Positions 19,703-28,420 of a stretch of 34,833 nucleotides of DNA are shown one piece after another (positions within the stretch are counted from its first letter, which is position 1; the number at the start of each line of letters is the position of its first letter). Under the pieces are notes generated by a model that was not told where the DNA came from, did no database searches, and was given only the letters and a program-made list of their open reading frames with translations. Source of the stretch: Penium margaritaceum (lineage: Eukaryota > Streptophyta > Zygnematophyceae > Desmidiales > Peniaceae); contig SZWC01015179.1 in assembly GCA_023375785.1 (NCBI GenBank), positions 30,313-65,145 on the forward strand, read 5' to 3'. The translations under genes were made by a program, and so were the position numbers.

Positions 19703-20500
19703 TGGATGGGGACATGGGGGTGGAGAGCTTGCACTCTGAGCTCATGGGTGTGCTTGCAGGCTTGCAATCTACCATGTTGTATCGTTTGAGGATGGAGTCG
19801 ATGTATTCTCTGTGGTTCAGGCTGATGGTATCTGCTGCTCTGTCACGCTTGATGGTAATTCCAAGGCAGAAGACAAGAGGATCCATGTCCTTCATCGTGA
19901 ATCTGCTACTCAGCTGCCCCTTGAGATTGTCTAGCAGCCGCGTTGAAGTCGAGCATAGACTCAGGTCATTGACATACAAGGCGACCAACATAGTCCCTTT
20001 GTTGCTCTCATGAACGTACATGCTAGGGTGGTTGTCATAGTGCATGAAGGACTCCTTAGCCATGAATACATCTATCTCATGGTACTAAAGTCTTGGTGCT
20101 TGTTTTAGCCCATAGAGCGCCTTCGCCAATCTACACACCTTGCCCTCAAGAGCATCAACCCCCCCATGGAAACTCCATCAGCACCTCCTTGTCAATTTTG
20201 TCATAAAGAAAGAATTTCTTGAAATCCATCTGGTGGACCTTCACATTCTCGGCTGCAGCGATGGCGAGCATTGACCGGATGAAGGCGAACGCCAAAACGG
20301 AAGCGAAGGTCTCATCGTACTCTGCGCTAGGCCGTTAAGAGAACCCCTTTGCTACCACCCATGCCTTGCAATTGTCCATCTTGCCATCCTGTTTCCTTTT
20401 TACTTTCAGCACCCTCTTGGACCCCACAATGTGAGCGCTGGCAGGTCTGTGCACCAGCACCCATGTCTCATTCTCCTCGAAGGAGCTGAGTTCACTACGA
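19671..20500 (-). pseudogene. Copia B reverse transcriptase, YVDD changed to YVND
   Basis: Minus strand motifs: GSKRVLKVKRKQDGKMDNCK, WVVAKGFS, YDETFASVLAFAFIRSMLAI, VHQMDFKKFFLYDKIDKEVL, VCRLAKALYGLKQAPR, then in a 130-codon frame MAKESFMHYDNHPSMYVHES, LVALYVNDLSLCS, FTMKDMDPLVFCLGITIKRD and NMVDCKPASTPM. In the catalytic box the first Asp is Asn (codons 19965-19970; GAT to AAT). The family length is nearly complete. Frame changes occur near 20340 and 20080. Confidence 0.9.
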
Positions 20501-20551
20501 ATACCTTCATCCTACTCAAGGAGAGGAGCTAATGAAGATGACTCAAAGGAA

Positions 20552-20850
20552 TCAGGATACCACAAAGAATCTGTCCCTCACTCCTAGACCTTGCATGGAA
20601 ATCCACATCTTCTCTGTGGATGACCTTCTATGCTCCTTGGTCCCACAGTCTATAAGCTCTTTGGGGGGTGCCATAACCAATGAAATACACTTTTGTGCTC
20701 TCACATCGAGCTTTCCAGGACCCTCACCGACCTGGACCTTAGCCAAGCTGGTGGAACCAAACACCTTGAGATGGGAGGCATCCGGCTTCCTGCATGACCA
20801 TGCTTCTTGAGGCGTCTTTAGCTTTTGTGTATGTTTCTTCTTGCCTCTCC
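20552..20850 (-). pseudogene. Copia B integrase C-terminus and linker
   Basis: Minus strand: TPQEAWSCRKPDASHLKVFG, then STSLAKVQVGEGPGKLDVRA and QKCISL, matching the copia segment T-P-x-E-x-W-x-x-x-K-P-x-x-x-H-L-x-V-F-G...K-C-x-F-L-G. The frame closes in VRDRFFVVS, where the variable linker begins. It joins the integrase core upstream through a TAG/frame break near 20850. Confidence 0.75.
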
Positions 20851-20851
20851 T

Positions 20852-21376
20852 TCACAGAGCTACTACAGGTGTGAGGTTCACAAGATAGGTAGCTGTACAT
20901 GCTGCTTCAGCCCAGAACCAAGGAGGCAGCTTGGCATCAAAGAGCATGCACCTTGCCATGTGTAGGAGGGTCTGGTTCATCCTCTCTGCTACGCCATTGC
21001 TTTGAGGTGAGTAAGAGGTAGTTTTCTGGTGTTCAATACCCCGTGTCTTCAGCCACTCCCTACAGGCTTCATACGCTCCCCCATTGTCCATCCTGAATGC
21101 CTTCACCTTCTTTCCCCTCTGTCGCTCAACCATAACGACAAGGGCTTGCAAATTCTCCTTCACCTCACTTTTCCTTTTGAGAATGTATATCCATACCTTG
21201 CGGCTGTTGTCGTCGATGCATGTGAGGAAATATCTGCTGCCTCCATTGGGCAGTATGTAAAAGGGACCACACACATCAGAGTGGTTAAGGTGAAGGGGTG
21301 CGAGAGCATGCACACCATTGTACTTGAATGGTTTTTTCTTGGCCTTGCGTTGAAGGCATGGCTCACACAAGATCAC
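20852..21376 (-). pseudogene. Copia B integrase core, catalytic triad retained
   Basis: An open 174-codon frame shows CEPCLQRKAKKKPF, LNHSDVCGPFYILPNGGSRY, FLTCIDDNSRKVWIYILKRK, KVKAFRMDNGGAYEACREWL, SPQSNGVAERMNQTLLHMAR, and FWAEAACTATYLVNLTP. The D-D-E residues are all present in HSDV, RMDNGG and VAERMN. This is the best-preserved integrase in the window. It would catalyse strand transfer of the cDNA. The pre-integrase zinc segment lies just upstream. Confidence 0.93.
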
Positions 21377-21421
21377 AGCTCCCTATGCCTCATCACCTAG
21401 CTCCATCCCACGCACTACCTC

Positions 21422-21785
21422 CTACTTTCCCATGAGCACCAATGTGCGATGAGCCACGTGCCCAAAGCGCTCGTGCCACAAGTTCTCAAAGGATGTGCAC
21501 TTTCCAGAATAAACAGCCCTGGTGGCTATATTTTCTTGCCGTTTTGTTGCCAAAACTTCCACTGCCAGTACTTCCACTGCTCCAACATACCCTTTGTCAC
21601 TAGAGTCTACGTTGCTGCTCTCCTCATCATCACTCTCGGCCAAAGATTCAGCCGTTCATGTTGTCATCTTGGTCTACAAGACGTAGAGTCCATCAACACA
21701 AGGAACCTGTGCAACAACCTTCTTGGCAGAGTAGGAGGTGTTGACGTTCTTGGGAGGGACTACCATGTTGAAAGTTTTTGCCCCT
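21422..21785 (-). pseudogene. Copia B pre-integrase segment
   Basis: Minus strand: KVVAQVPCVDGLYVL, a TAG stop, then AESDDEESSNVDSSDKGYVG and FENLWHERFGHVAHRTLVLM. The last is the pre-integrase H-x-R-x-G-H-x segment; with CEPC downstream it completes an HHCC zinc site. An acidic Ser/Asp-rich insert precedes it. Copia similarity stops at 21785. Confidence 0.8.
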
Positions 21786-21795
21786 TTTTTAGTGT

Positions 21796-21963
21796 TGTAG
21801 GATGGATCAGGAATGCTCTGCCCCTTGTGGAGGTATGATCCCTGGATCCGTTGTTGTGTGACTCAAATATGCTCTGTCTCATGTAAGATATGACCTGTGA
21901 GTACACCATGTGTGAGTGGTTAACTTAGCCAGTTTGTTGATTTGGCCTAGCAAGAGGCCATGA
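21796..21963 (+). repeat. Inverted fragment of the copia B LTR
   Basis: This 168-bp block is the reverse complement of 18747-18914, of equal length, with roughly 85% identity by eye. A perfect anchor is GGAATGCTCTGCCCCTTGTG at about 21810. It lies at the exact point where copia B is cut. It could be a piece of a separate plus-strand copy or the result of an inversion. Confidence 0.8.
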
Positions 21964-22014
21964 GCTGTATCGCCTCACTCTTTTCCCACTAATACGTACA
22001 CACATTGACCAACG

Positions 22015-22049
22015 AGTCCGTAGCTGTTATTTCATAACAGCTACGGACT
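22015..22049. repeat. Perfect hairpin, 16-bp stem, 3-nt loop
   Basis: AGTCCGTAGCTGTTAT, loop TTC, then ATAACAGCTACGGACT; arms are 22015-22030 and 22034-22049. All 16 pairs match. It sits between the inverted LTR fragment and a copia integrase fragment. Function unknown. There is no T-run suggesting a terminator. Confidence 0.9.
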
Positions 22050-22054
22050 TAAAG

Positions 22055-22330
22055 CACAAAGACCTGCTGCATCGTCCACTGGCACACATCAACACAGAAC
22101 TGATCATGGACATGATCAAACACACACCTGCATGAAGTCTACTCTCAAGGGATTTATTACATGGTCTCAAGGCAGAGTTCCAAGTGGGCAAGGCTTACAT
22201 GCAGATTTTCCCAAGTCAGAAAATACATGCAAGGTACCTCTTGAACTTGTTCATGCAGACCTGACGGGATCCATGCCCAAACCCTCTATCTTGTATGGGT
22301 CCCAATCAGTATTTTCCTCAGGGTCCATTG
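22055..22330 (+). pseudogene. Copia C: pre-integrase and integrase start fragment
   Basis: The plus strand encodes HKDLLHRPLAHINTELIMDM, matching the copia pre-integrase H-x-R-L-x-H segment. After a stop and frame changes come FPKSENTCKVPLELVHADLT and GSMPKPS, which carries the first integrase Asp (codon 22258-22260). Similarity ends near 22330, before the second Asp. This is a short fossil of another copia element in the plus orientation. Confidence 0.75.
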
Positions 22331-23250
22331 TGACCAGATCACAGCGGCCTCGGCATCCCGATGCACATCCATGGGGCATCGATGTGGGGTGATGGCACTT
22401 TTCACGCACAACATGTTTCTGTGGCCAAAATGTGTGGGACTCTTGCATGTGACTTCGGTCTTGGCAGTTTTTTGAAACTTCAAGTGTGCGGGTTCAGGTC
22501 GACATAAGAACGTTATCACCAGAGTTGATGGTGCATGAGGGTCCCATGCCCTCATCCACTGAATGTGGAACCAAAAGTATCCTGTCGATATCCACATGGC
22601 AGACCATGAATGAACCTGAAGGACATGTCACTCCACATGGACGTTTCAGATGCCTTTTCTAAAGTGCGCCGTCCAACAGGGACTCCCATGTCACTATGAT
22701 TTTAAGGGCGTGGTGCATGTAGGCTTCCAATCAACAAGACCTTCACATTTCCAGCAAACCTTGCCTGGTTTCCATGGTTCGAGGTACGTATTTCTAAGAT
22801 ATGTATCTTGTTGTCAGAGAAGAAAACATGCATGATATGTCTACCATTTGAACCTTGAACTACAGAATTTGAATGGCAAAAACGCATGCATTGACGCACC
22901 CAACCATTTTGACCCTTGGACAACAATGTGTGCTTTGCCAGTCCATGTGCATGGATTCCACGTACATGCAGTGATCATAAGACGGATTGATTTCCATTGG
23001 TACGTGGATTGCTTATCCAACAATCTGATCCGCCAGATGGCCATCATCCATCACCGATGGCTTTTCAGCCATTGGCACAATGCTACCAAGCAGTCACCCA
23101 TCACTAATGGGTGACCGTTTGCTAATGGGCCATCAGCCATTGACCTCGGCACTCGGATGGCCATCAGCTGTCAGCGGATGGCCAACGGAGAGCTCCGAGA
23201 GGTTGCTCAAAGTCTAGACACAATCACTTCATCTGGAGATTTTGCTCCGG
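22331..23250. other. About 0.9 kb without recognisable genes
   Basis: Frames of 60-103 codons have no motif. Positions 23035-23185 contain several short repeats of GATGGCCATC and GGCCATCAGC, some as inverted pairs. A short inverted pair, TCCACGTAC at about 22956 and GTACGTGGA at about 22999, is also present. Confidence 0.5.
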
Positions 23251-23296
23251 AAGGTCTGCCGAGTTCCGATGGATAATCCTCCGGATCCTGTATTGC

Positions 23297-23840
23297 AGGT
23301 TGTTACTGAGGGACTTAGCCAAAATCGTGGCTCGGCGTCCAAAACTCAGTAGTACGTTTTCTTGCTCTGAGACTTCGTCAAAATTCTGACTGCAGGTCAA
23401 AGGAGAGGTTTCAAACCTCATCACACCCCATCACCAAACTCGACCCAAAAGTGGGGGAGGTACGTCAAAACAGGCAGGGGAACCCTACATCATTTGCGCC
23501 TTGAGAAAGGCGCTTCGCACGTGAAAGAAGGCACCACCGCGTGTGCGTGCCATGGAGGCGTTAGGCGTTTCTATGGTGGGTGAAACCTGCGCTTCAGCAA
23601 GCGTGACTTGGGCTACGCTTGGCCAAATTGCACACGGTTTGGTGCGTTGGAGAGTTTATGACTAGCCCTATAAATGTTCTTACTATGTTCATGTACAGAA
23701 ACTAATGCAAAATTGTGTTATTCCCTTCGCAAAAAGTGACTTTCTCTATTTTCTTGCTCACATAGTGTGAGGTAACCAGGAAGCTTACGCTCAGTCTCAG
23801 ATTCGCCCAAAACAGAAGACGTGAACCAGTAAAGTTGGAT
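23297..23840 (+). repeat. LTR-like direct repeat, copy 1
   Basis: It aligns with 25534-26066 along its whole length. Shared anchors include AGGCGTTAGGCGTTTCTATG against AGGCATTAGGCATTTCTTTG, GCGGTTTGGTGCGTTGGA-like text, and ATTCCCTTCG. A TATAAAT at 23669-23675 lies about 170 bp before the end, as in a plus-strand LTR. Weak similarity extends left to about 23250. Confidence 0.75.
23669..23675 (+). promoter_or_regulatory. TATA box in LTR-like repeat copy 1
   Basis: CCCTATAAATG lies in the repeat. Copy 2 has CCCTACATCAC at the same place, so the motif is lost there. It suggests the U3/R orientation of the repeat is plus. Confidence 0.45.
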
Positions 23841-23889
23841 CCGACCAACGTCAGAACTACACCACGCAGTTTTTTGCGACAACAAGTCC

Positions 23890-24700
23890 ATTGGAATTTG
23901 GGCTGCCTAGAAAAACCTTGGCCTTGTCTACACAGCCATGGATACACCAACATTCCCGGCCCTCACCATCCTGTTTGTGAGCTTGCTCGGCCACGAAGTC
24001 AGCAGGAAATGCCAATCACAACCATTCCTCCACTTTCAATACATTGACGATGAAATTTTTGTTTGGAACGGCTATCATATGGATTTCCTTCACATTCACT
24101 CTGCCTTTGGCAGCATCGACGATAATACAAAAATCAAGTGGGACATCTCTACCGCCAGCATTCAATTCCTTCATATCACACTCAGCAGAGGTGAAAGGTT
24201 CAATACCTCTTGTATTCTGGATTTGAAATCGTACCAAAAATAAATGAACAGGTACCTGTATCTTCCCTTTCACAGTTGTCATACCAGAAGCTGTCTACGT
24301 GCCTTTATTTTCTCTGAGTTATGAAGCTACCTCATTCATATGCCCTCCGCCAAGGAATTCCTAGTCACAAACAGGAACTTCTTCTCTCGGCTTTGAGAAC
24401 AAGGCTACCCTCAGAGATGTCTGCTATCCATCTTCTTGCATGTACGGCACTCTCAACATGGACAACAACTCACTTGGATGCCTCATCCGAGTCCCTAAGG
24501 CAAGCGGTCAGTATCACCTCTTGTGCTAAAATAAATTCTAAATTCACGAACTGAAATGCTACACCTAGGTGTACATTCTACTACATTTTTCACGTCAACT
24601 CAAGCATTTTAGTGCCATTGTGTTTGCCGGCCGGCCTATTCTGGTGTGGAGGCTGCCAAGAAAACTACGCACCTACCTTTGGGCCTCTAGGCTAGGAAGC
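23890..24700 (+). pseudogene. Penelope-like element reverse transcriptase, C-terminal part
   Basis: The plus strand encodes GLVYTAMDTPTFPALTILFV, then FLHFQYIDDEIFVWNG (YIDD 24040-24051), KIKWDISTASIQFLHITLSR, LDLKSYQK, stop, NRYLYLPFHSCHTRSCLRAF and IFSEL, and EFLVTNRNFFSRL, stop, EQGYP. Past 24590, PILVWRLPRKLRTYL-like text follows. The set (R/Q-Y-I-D-D-x-F-x-W, I-x-F-L-D/H-x-x, L-x-x-K-x-Y-x-K-x-x-N, S-C-H-x-x-S/H, R-G-Y-P) is typical of Penelope-like RTs and not of copia or gypsy. The first catalytic region is missing, and I cannot find a GIY-YIG endonuclease downstream. The catalytic Asp pair is kept. Confidence 0.72.
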
Positions 24701-25103
24701 AACCATTTGGCCCTCCTCAGTTGCGTAGTACCTAAAACCCTGTGAACAAACTGAGTGGTTCAAAAGGATGTGTGAGAAGTACTTTAGCAGTCCGAGCCTG
24801 TTTGCATTGTCATTCGGCACTGATGAAGGCCCACAAGGCTAAAACTGGCCTGCCAATTATGACTTTCTTTCAGCTACTCCTCACCATCCATATCTATCTA
24901 ATGTTGTCGCCTTGTTGCTTTGAGATGAATACCCCATTTTTGACATGATCAGGCGAGGCAGATGCCACTGATATGGCGACAGATGGAGGTACAACTTCAG
25001 GTGCAGGCTCAGGAACAGGAAAGGCAACCGGCTCATATGCAGGCAAAGGATCAGGGGAAGCCGCAGGGACCACTGCAAAACCAGGTGCAGGTGTGGACGC
25101 TGG
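24701..25103. other. No recognised gene; Gly/Ala-rich frame at its end
   Basis: Positions 24973-25242 can encode an 89-residue Gly/Thr/Ala-rich stretch (GAGSGTGKATGSYAGKGSGE) that runs through the hairpin. The opposite strand is Leu/His/Pro-rich. A copia-type linker is one possibility; chance composition is equally likely. The rest shows nothing I can name. Confidence 0.4.
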
Positions 25104-25203
25104 GACAGAAATTGTTGAAATTTGCCCCTCTGCATGCTCGAGTGTGGCGCCGAGAGGCGCCGCAATCGGGCATGCAGAGGGGCATTTTTCAACAATTTCT
25201 GTC
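25104..25203. repeat. Long near-perfect hairpin, 48-bp arms, 4-nt loop
   Basis: The left arm is 25104-25151, the loop GAGA is 25152-25155, and the right arm is 25156-25203. Reverse-complementing the right arm gives 43 of 48 identical positions, and two of the five differences would be G-U pairs in RNA. The outer 17 bp (GACAGAAATTGTTGAAA) and the middle GCCCCTCTGCATGC are perfect. This is far longer than chance. It could be a foldback element or a small-RNA precursor. Confidence 0.92.
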
Positions 25204-25423
25204 GGGCATGCCGCAAAAGAGAGAAAAATCCTTGCAATATGATCTAACAGGTCTATGAATGCTCCAGAACCAAATTGAATGATTGGTTCTAAAATTTGAC
25301 AAGTTGCTGAATCAGGTGCAGCTTGATTTGCCTGATTCCGTTAAGTATCGAGGAAGATAGGACCTCTCAATGTTGAGATAGTCACAGAAAGTGTGCGTCA
25401 GCTTGAGATAGTCACAAAATGAA

Positions 25424-25518
25424 ATCCGGTGGAAATTCTACCGGATGTGAGTAACAAAGGCACATTCGGTGGATTATCCACCAGATGAGTGCCAAGTTGT
25501 CTGGTGGATGAGATCCAC
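25424..25518. repeat. Cluster of four short inverted repeats
   Basis: In order: ATCCGGTGGAAATTCTACCGGAT (25424-25446, near-palindrome, 23 bp), the perfect GGTGGAT-T-ATCCACC (25468-25482), CCACCAGA...TCTGGTGG (25478-25507, 8-bp stem), and GTGGAT-GAG-ATCCAC (25504-25518). They share the core GGTGGA and lie at the left edge of LTR-like repeat copy 2. Confidence 0.8.
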
Positions 25519-25533
25519 AAGAGTCAGAAGAAC

Positions 25534-26066
25534 AGGTTGTTATTGGGGGACTTCGTCAAAATTATGGCTCAGATTCTGCAACTCAGTAGTGCAGTTTGTT
25601 ACTCAACTTGGTCAAAGTTTTGTTTGCAGGTCCATGGAAAGGTTTCAAACCCTGTCAAATCCGATCATCAAACTCAACACAAAAGTGACCAAGGCATGTT
25701 GAAACGTTGCAGGGGATCCCTTCATCACGTGCAAAGGATCTGTGCCTCCGGACAGGAATTTTGCACGTAACAAAAGGCACCATGGCATGTGGGCACCATG
25801 GAGGCATTAGGCATTTCTTTGTGGGTGTGATCTGAGATTCGGTGAGCGTAACTTGGGCTATGTTTGGCCAAATCCCGCGCGGTTTGGTGCGTTGGATAGC
25901 TCATTGCTAGCCCTACATCACATCACATCATATCCTTGTCTAAAAATCAATGAAAAATTACACTATTCCCTTCGAAAATTTTACTTTCTCTGAATTCCCA
26001 ATCAAATAGTGTCAGGCGACAGTCTCAAATTTTCCCAAAGGAAGAAATGAACCACAAGGGAAGGTC
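25534..26066 (+). repeat. LTR-like direct repeat, copy 2 (probable copia D 5' LTR)
   Basis: It is the partner of 23297-23840. A copia gag fragment begins about 150 bp further on in the same direction, as it would after a 5' LTR. A weak primer-site-like TGGTTATGGGCCCA is at 26098. The alternative is a terminal repeat of the Penelope-like unit. Confidence 0.65.
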
Positions 26067-26218
26067 AGATATGTCAGACCCCAAATTTACTGACAAATGG
26101 TTATGGGCCCACAGTCCTAACCATCTCCGAGACGTTCATGCCTTCCGTAACACACGTGATTGTCATAATGGAAAACGTTGCCATGAATTCTGAGAACCTG
26201 TGAGGTTAGTGCTTGCAC

Positions 26219-26740
26219 AATGGCTTAGAAGGAGATGCAGCCCATCCAAGAGTATGTGGGTGGCCTTGGTTTTGGGATATGGAGGTGGCATTTTCCGTTC
26301 CACCTTGCGCATAAGGGGCTACTAGAGGTAATTTTGAGAAAGGAGATCCTCAGGCAACGGGCTAAAGACAAGGAGATGCAGGTGTTTGCAAAGAAGAACA
26401 CTGAAGCACTCACGGAGGATACTCCTGATGACCGGGACAACCGAGTTGCCGTGGGGCTACTTCCAAGGCTACAAGCTGACAGCCGAACCTTAGCAAAAAT
26501 GTTTACGACATCCACCAATCCAAGTCGCTCGCAAACACAATGTTTACAAGGAAGTGGCTTCTCACTGTCAGAATCAAGGAGGGAGAGGATATCACCTCCT
26601 CCATGCAGTAGATCGAGTCGCTCGCCTTACAACCATGATGAATCTTCCAAGTCAAAGTCGACCTCAAGTCGGAAGTCGAAAGTCGGACATTTCCATATTG
26701 GCACAACTTGGTCAAAGTCAATTCTCTTTTAGCACCCACA
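26219..26740 (+). pseudogene. Copia D gag fragment
   Basis: ATG at 26219 reads M-A, then stop, then KEMQPIQEYVGGLGFGIWRW and HFPFHLAHKGLLEVIL, the copia gag opening (W-x-x-x-x-x-x-L-x-x-x-x-L). After the frame change near 26500 comes YDIHQSKSLANTMFTRKWLL, then TVRIKEGEDITSSMQ, matching the gag core (L-x-x-x-x-x-M-x-E-G-x-S-V-x-x-H). It resembles copia E gag (GFPLWRWHFEVYLDDKGFLE). No protease or pol follows; sequence related to copia ends near 26740. Confidence 0.75.
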
Positions 26741-27106
26741 CATTCCAGAAATTTCACCTAAACATTATGAACATGCCATTTTTCATGTGGATGTTAAGTT
26801 GCACGTTGGATCATGTTGCATTTACTATTTACATTTTCACTCCAGGATCTGTCCACCATGCAAAAATGCACATTAAACCTCTGGATCCTGCCTCTCTTAT
26901 AATCTAAAACTCTTAAGGGGCCATGCAATTCAGCCATCTAGACATGCTACGGTTGTATTCCTATTCATCCATCTATACATGTTGTGGTTATATTCCTATT
27001 CATCCAAATCATTCCACATTGCGAAATGTGGCAAAGAGTGGAATACAATGCAATGAACATGAGAAGAATAATCTTGCATCGAAACTTTCAGAACAAAGAC
27101 ATATCC
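26741..27106. other. 366 bp without a gene
   Basis: It contains a short direct repeat, GGTTGTATTCCTATTCATCC at about 26951 and GGTTATATTCCTATTCATCC at about 26985, spaced by 34 bp. Nothing else is recognised. It should hold the 3' end of the hAT element, but I could not identify a terminal inverted repeat. Confidence 0.45.
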
Positions 27107-27841
27107 TTAGGTATTGCATGCTTTTTTTCCAGCCTTGGCAGCAGACGCCTTGGCAGAAGCAGACTTGCTAGCACTGGCCTTTTCAGAAGCTGTCTCAAGA
27201 GCAGCTGCCCTGGCAGCAGTTGGCTTGGATGAACCAGCCATGAAAGAAGTGTCAGGCTTCTCAATGGCCCTAGCAGAACCTGGGCGAGCTGCACATGCTG
27301 TTGCTTCTATTTTAGATGGACTTGATACAGTTGACACTCCACCATCTGCACCAGCAGTTGCTGCACCTCCAATGTTTCCCACTGGAGTTGCTACAGCATG
27401 CTCTAACTCAAAAGCAACCTCAACATCCTTCCACTTCCACATACCAAGCCGGAGAATCATTCCAACTTCGTTCTCAGCTGTCAGCTCCTCCTCCTCGACC
27501 TGCTCTCCTTCCTTTGTGACTTCACTGTCATCATCATCATCCTCCTCTAGCTCCTCCTCAATATCATCATCAAAATCATCCTTTTTCTCTGATTTCGTCA
27601 TCCTTGCACAAGCAGCTTCACCACCCTCACCACCTGCATCCTCTCCACCAGCAGTTCCCCCTCCATCTTCTGCTCTGTTACCACCATCACCTAGTTTTTC
27701 AAAAAATACCGTACCCTCATCAATGGTATCAGCAATGATTTGGTCACACACCCAGTCCTCTCCGTCAGCGTCTGTTGTATCATTAACCTTTCCATCTGCT
27801 TCAATCCCACTCGCAGCTTCTTCTTCCTTTGTTGCTTTCAC
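27107..27841 (-). pseudogene. hAT transposase acidic C-terminal tail
   Basis: A minus-strand frame of 244 codons, still open. It starts in MKATKEEEAASGIEADGKVN, has DGEDWVCDQIIADTIDEGTV, a Gly/Glu-rich stretch, a poly-acidic run (KKDDFDDDIEEELEEDDDDD), and ends Ala/Lys/Ser-rich (SASAKASAAKAGKKACNT, stop). hAT transposases often end with an acidic tail shortly after the dimerisation domain, and this directly follows it. No catalytic residue is expected here. The opposite strand is also open for 258 codons because of the codon pattern; its Ser/Pro/Ala-rich product has no motif. Confidence 0.65.
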
Positions 27842-28420
27842 AATTTCAGCAGTGAGGGTTCATGCCTCGTCTTGCCTCATATTTTGTTGAGGTAAATATT
27901 GACCCACACCAGCAACTCCAATGTTCTGACCTTCAGCCTGTTGCAAAGTGCATTCTACACCAGCTCGTACTTTGAGAACACGTGGGTTCATTGCCCATGG
28001 AAGCACATGGTTGTGTGATCACTCTTGTAGAGAATGAACGGAAAACAGGAAGACATTTCATGAAGCTAGCATGCCTGTGGAAAGCTAGCATTTCACAAGA
28101 CACCACCTGCTCTATTGCTGCCTTTGCCTTCTCTACGTCCTTGGCACAGAAGGGGTCACTTTCACATGTCACCTGTGCGTTCTCAAACCAGTCTAGCTCT
28201 TTCTCAAGAGCCTCCATGTCCTTCTCTGGCACACGGGCCAAAAAAACCACATTCCATGCCTAAAAAATCTTCTCTTTACCATCAAAGCTGTGCCCAAATT
28301 TTATTGGATGTACACAAAGAGCTGCAGAAAAAACAGGACGGTTCAGCTGGTTATCCCACCGCCATCTCAGCCGCTTCATCTTGACATTGTGTGCTCCTCA
28401 CCACGAGTGCCGTTGATCGT
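27842..28420 (-). pseudogene. hAT transposase, region before and including the dimerisation domain
   Basis: Minus strand from right: LRWRWDNQLNRPVFSAALCV and HPIKFG near 28375-28300, where the hAT family has R-W-x-x-x-L-H-x-P-L-H-A-A-A-Y-x-L-N-P. Then FLARVPEKDMEALEKELDWF and CAKDVEKAKAAIEQ follow. After frame changes, STRVITQPCAS matches the family's A-x-R-V-L-S-x-P-x-S-A-S, and LKVRTLELLVWVNIYLNKI matches R-x-x-x-L-V-x-V-x-x-N-x-x-L. The last two are the C-terminal dimerisation domain. The part encoded before this lies at 33543-34833, on the far side of copia E. Confidence 0.75.

Larger units (their letters stand above)
18747..21785 (-). mobile_element. Copia B: Ty1/copia retrotransposon truncated at its 5' side
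   Basis: Minus-strand order is end of the pre-integrase segment, integrase, linker, RT, RNase H, pol tail, polypurine tract, 3' LTR. Gag, protease, primer site and 5' LTR are absent; similarity ends at 21785, where an inverted LTR piece begins. Pol is among the best-preserved in the window, but several frame changes and a mutated RT box remain. Confidence 0.88.

Noticed and set aside
25104..25203. Rho-independent terminator
   Set aside because: No T-run follows the stem, the stem is far too long, and the genome is eukaryotic.
27114..27890. Plus-strand 258-codon Ser/Pro/Ala-rich frame
   Set aside because: It is the antisense of the hAT tail. The minus strand continues hAT transposase sequence on its upstream side, while the plus-strand product has no motif and only reflects codon composition.
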